This document shows positions 6,825 through 7,313 of a stretch of DNA of 7,313 nucleotides, piece after piece (within the stretch, counting starts at the first letter, position 1; every line of letters begins with the position of its first letter). Location of the stretch: contig CAIZHO010000094.1 in assembly GCA_903932805.1 (NCBI GenBank), forward strand, positions 1 through 7,313. Reading direction: 5' to 3'. The DNA comes from an uncultured Roseiflexaceae bacterium. Lineage in GTDB: Bacteria > Chloroflexota > Chloroflexia > Chloroflexales > Roseiflexaceae. The notes beneath the pieces were generated by a model, which was given only the letters and a program-made list of their open reading frames with translations, was not told the DNA's origin and made no database searches. The position numbers and the translations under genes are program-made.

Positions 6825-7313
6825 ATGCGGCGATTCCTCTCTATCAGCGCACTCATGGTTGTCACGTTGCTGTGTATCGATGCACCGTATCTCGACCAAC
6901 AAGACACAGTTCTGGCTGCGAGTATGCAACCAACCCCGATCGCGCAGGGCAGTACCAGCGCCAAGCCGCGCACCGCAACCCGTACGCGTACGCGTACTGC
7001 GACGCGCACCAAAACCCCTGTACGTATCACCGCCCGCGCAACACACACCAAATCACGGACAGCGACCCGGAGCGGCTTGCGTTCACCGACGGCCAGACCG
7101 ACGCAGTCGGCAACCAAATCTATGACTCCGACAAAGACATCAACCACCACACCAACCAAAACACCAACGAACACGCCAACCCAAACGCCAACCCAAACAC
7201 CGACCAACACACCGACCAACACACCGACCAACACACCGACGAATACACCGACGAACACACCGACGAACACACCGACCAATACACCGACCAATACACCGAC
7301 CAATACACCGACC
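6825..7313 (+). CDS. Secreted Thr/Pro-rich protein with TPTN repeats, 3' end cut off by the window
   Basis: The frame is open from the ATG at 6825 to the right edge (163 codons seen, no stop). The N-terminus looks like a Sec signal peptide: MRR, a hydrophobic core FLSISALMVVTLLCI (4-18), and a possible cleavage after VLA (29-31). Cys17 follows LL, which is a poor lipobox, so a lipoprotein is less likely. Residues 44-100 are basic and rich in Arg and Thr, including RTRTRTATRTKT (53-64). From 109 the chain is a Thr-Pro-Thr-X repeat, first with K, N or Q at X and then N only. Such repeats in Chloroflexota exported proteins usually act as extended linkers or stalks before another domain, which would lie outside the window. 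Any function is unknown. The dense Thr content could be glycosylated, but nothing here shows it. Two other long frames over this stretch, one on each strand, are shadows of the repeat. Confidence 0.85.
   Translation, partial: MRRFLSISALMVVTLLCIDAPYLDQQDTVLAASMQPTPIAQGSTSAKPRTATRTRTRTATRTKTPVRITARATHTKSRTATRSGLRSPTARPTQSATKSMTPTKTSTTTPTKTPTNTPTQTPTQTPTNTPTNTPTNTPTNTPTNTPTNTPTNTPTNTPTNTPT
7149..7313 (+). repeat. 12-base tandem repeat encoding Thr-Pro-Thr-Asn
   Basis: Thirteen complete 12-base units and three quarters of a fourteenth are visible, all in frame. The basic unit is ACACCGACCAAC. The first four units vary (AAA, AAC, CAA, CAA in the last codon; CCA for Pro), while later units use CCG and form small blocks: three end ACCAAC, then one ACGAAT and two ACGAAC, then three ACCAAT. 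Blocks of identical units suggest recent expansion by slippage or unequal exchange. The array continues past the edge. Confidence 0.95.

Noticed and set aside
6761..7303. 180-codon minus-strand frame with a GVLVGV repeat, resembling a membrane protein
   Set aside because: It is the reverse reading of the TPTN tandem repeat; the plus frame has a strong Shine-Dalgarno, a promoter and a signal peptide.

Overview
The window looks like a piece of a bacterial chromosome, most likely from a member of the Chloroflexota or a relative. That is an inference from three things: moderately high GC in the genes, a small CHAT-type protein with a transmembrane tail, and an exported protein built on Thr-Pro-Thr-Asn repeats, a composition common in that phylum. 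No RNA gene, insertion sequence or CRISPR array is visible.

Six genes on the minus strand fill positions 1 to 6627 with almost no space between them, so they are very probably one operon read from right to left. In order of transcription they are: a PfkB-family sugar or nucleoside kinase; a BtpA/SgcQ-family TIM-barrel protein; two different family-4 (GT-B fold) glycosyltransferases; a CHAT-like protein that has lost its catalytic residues and carries a C-terminal membrane anchor; and selA, the selenocysteine synthase gene, whose 3' end lies beyond the left edge. Two junctions are ATGA stop/start overlaps and the others are gaps of 9 to 20 bases, which points to translational coupling.

The short region between the kinase start and position 6824 is AT-rich and holds divergent promoters. 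The minus-strand promoter places its TATAAT only six bases before the kinase ATG, so the operon mRNA is predicted to be leaderless, and an inverted repeat sits between its -10 and -35 boxes. The plus-strand promoter (TTGACA, 17 bases, TAGGAT) drives the last gene, which has a good Shine-Dalgarno site and encodes a secreted Thr/Pro/Arg-rich protein. That gene runs off the right edge inside a 12-base tandem repeat.

A reasonable but unproven reading is that the kinase and the BtpA-like enzyme handle a phosphorylated sugar, the two glycosyltransferases build a glycan or glycoconjugate, and the anchored CHAT-like protein acts as a non-catalytic scaffold or sensor at the membrane. Why selA shares this transcript is not explained by the sequence.
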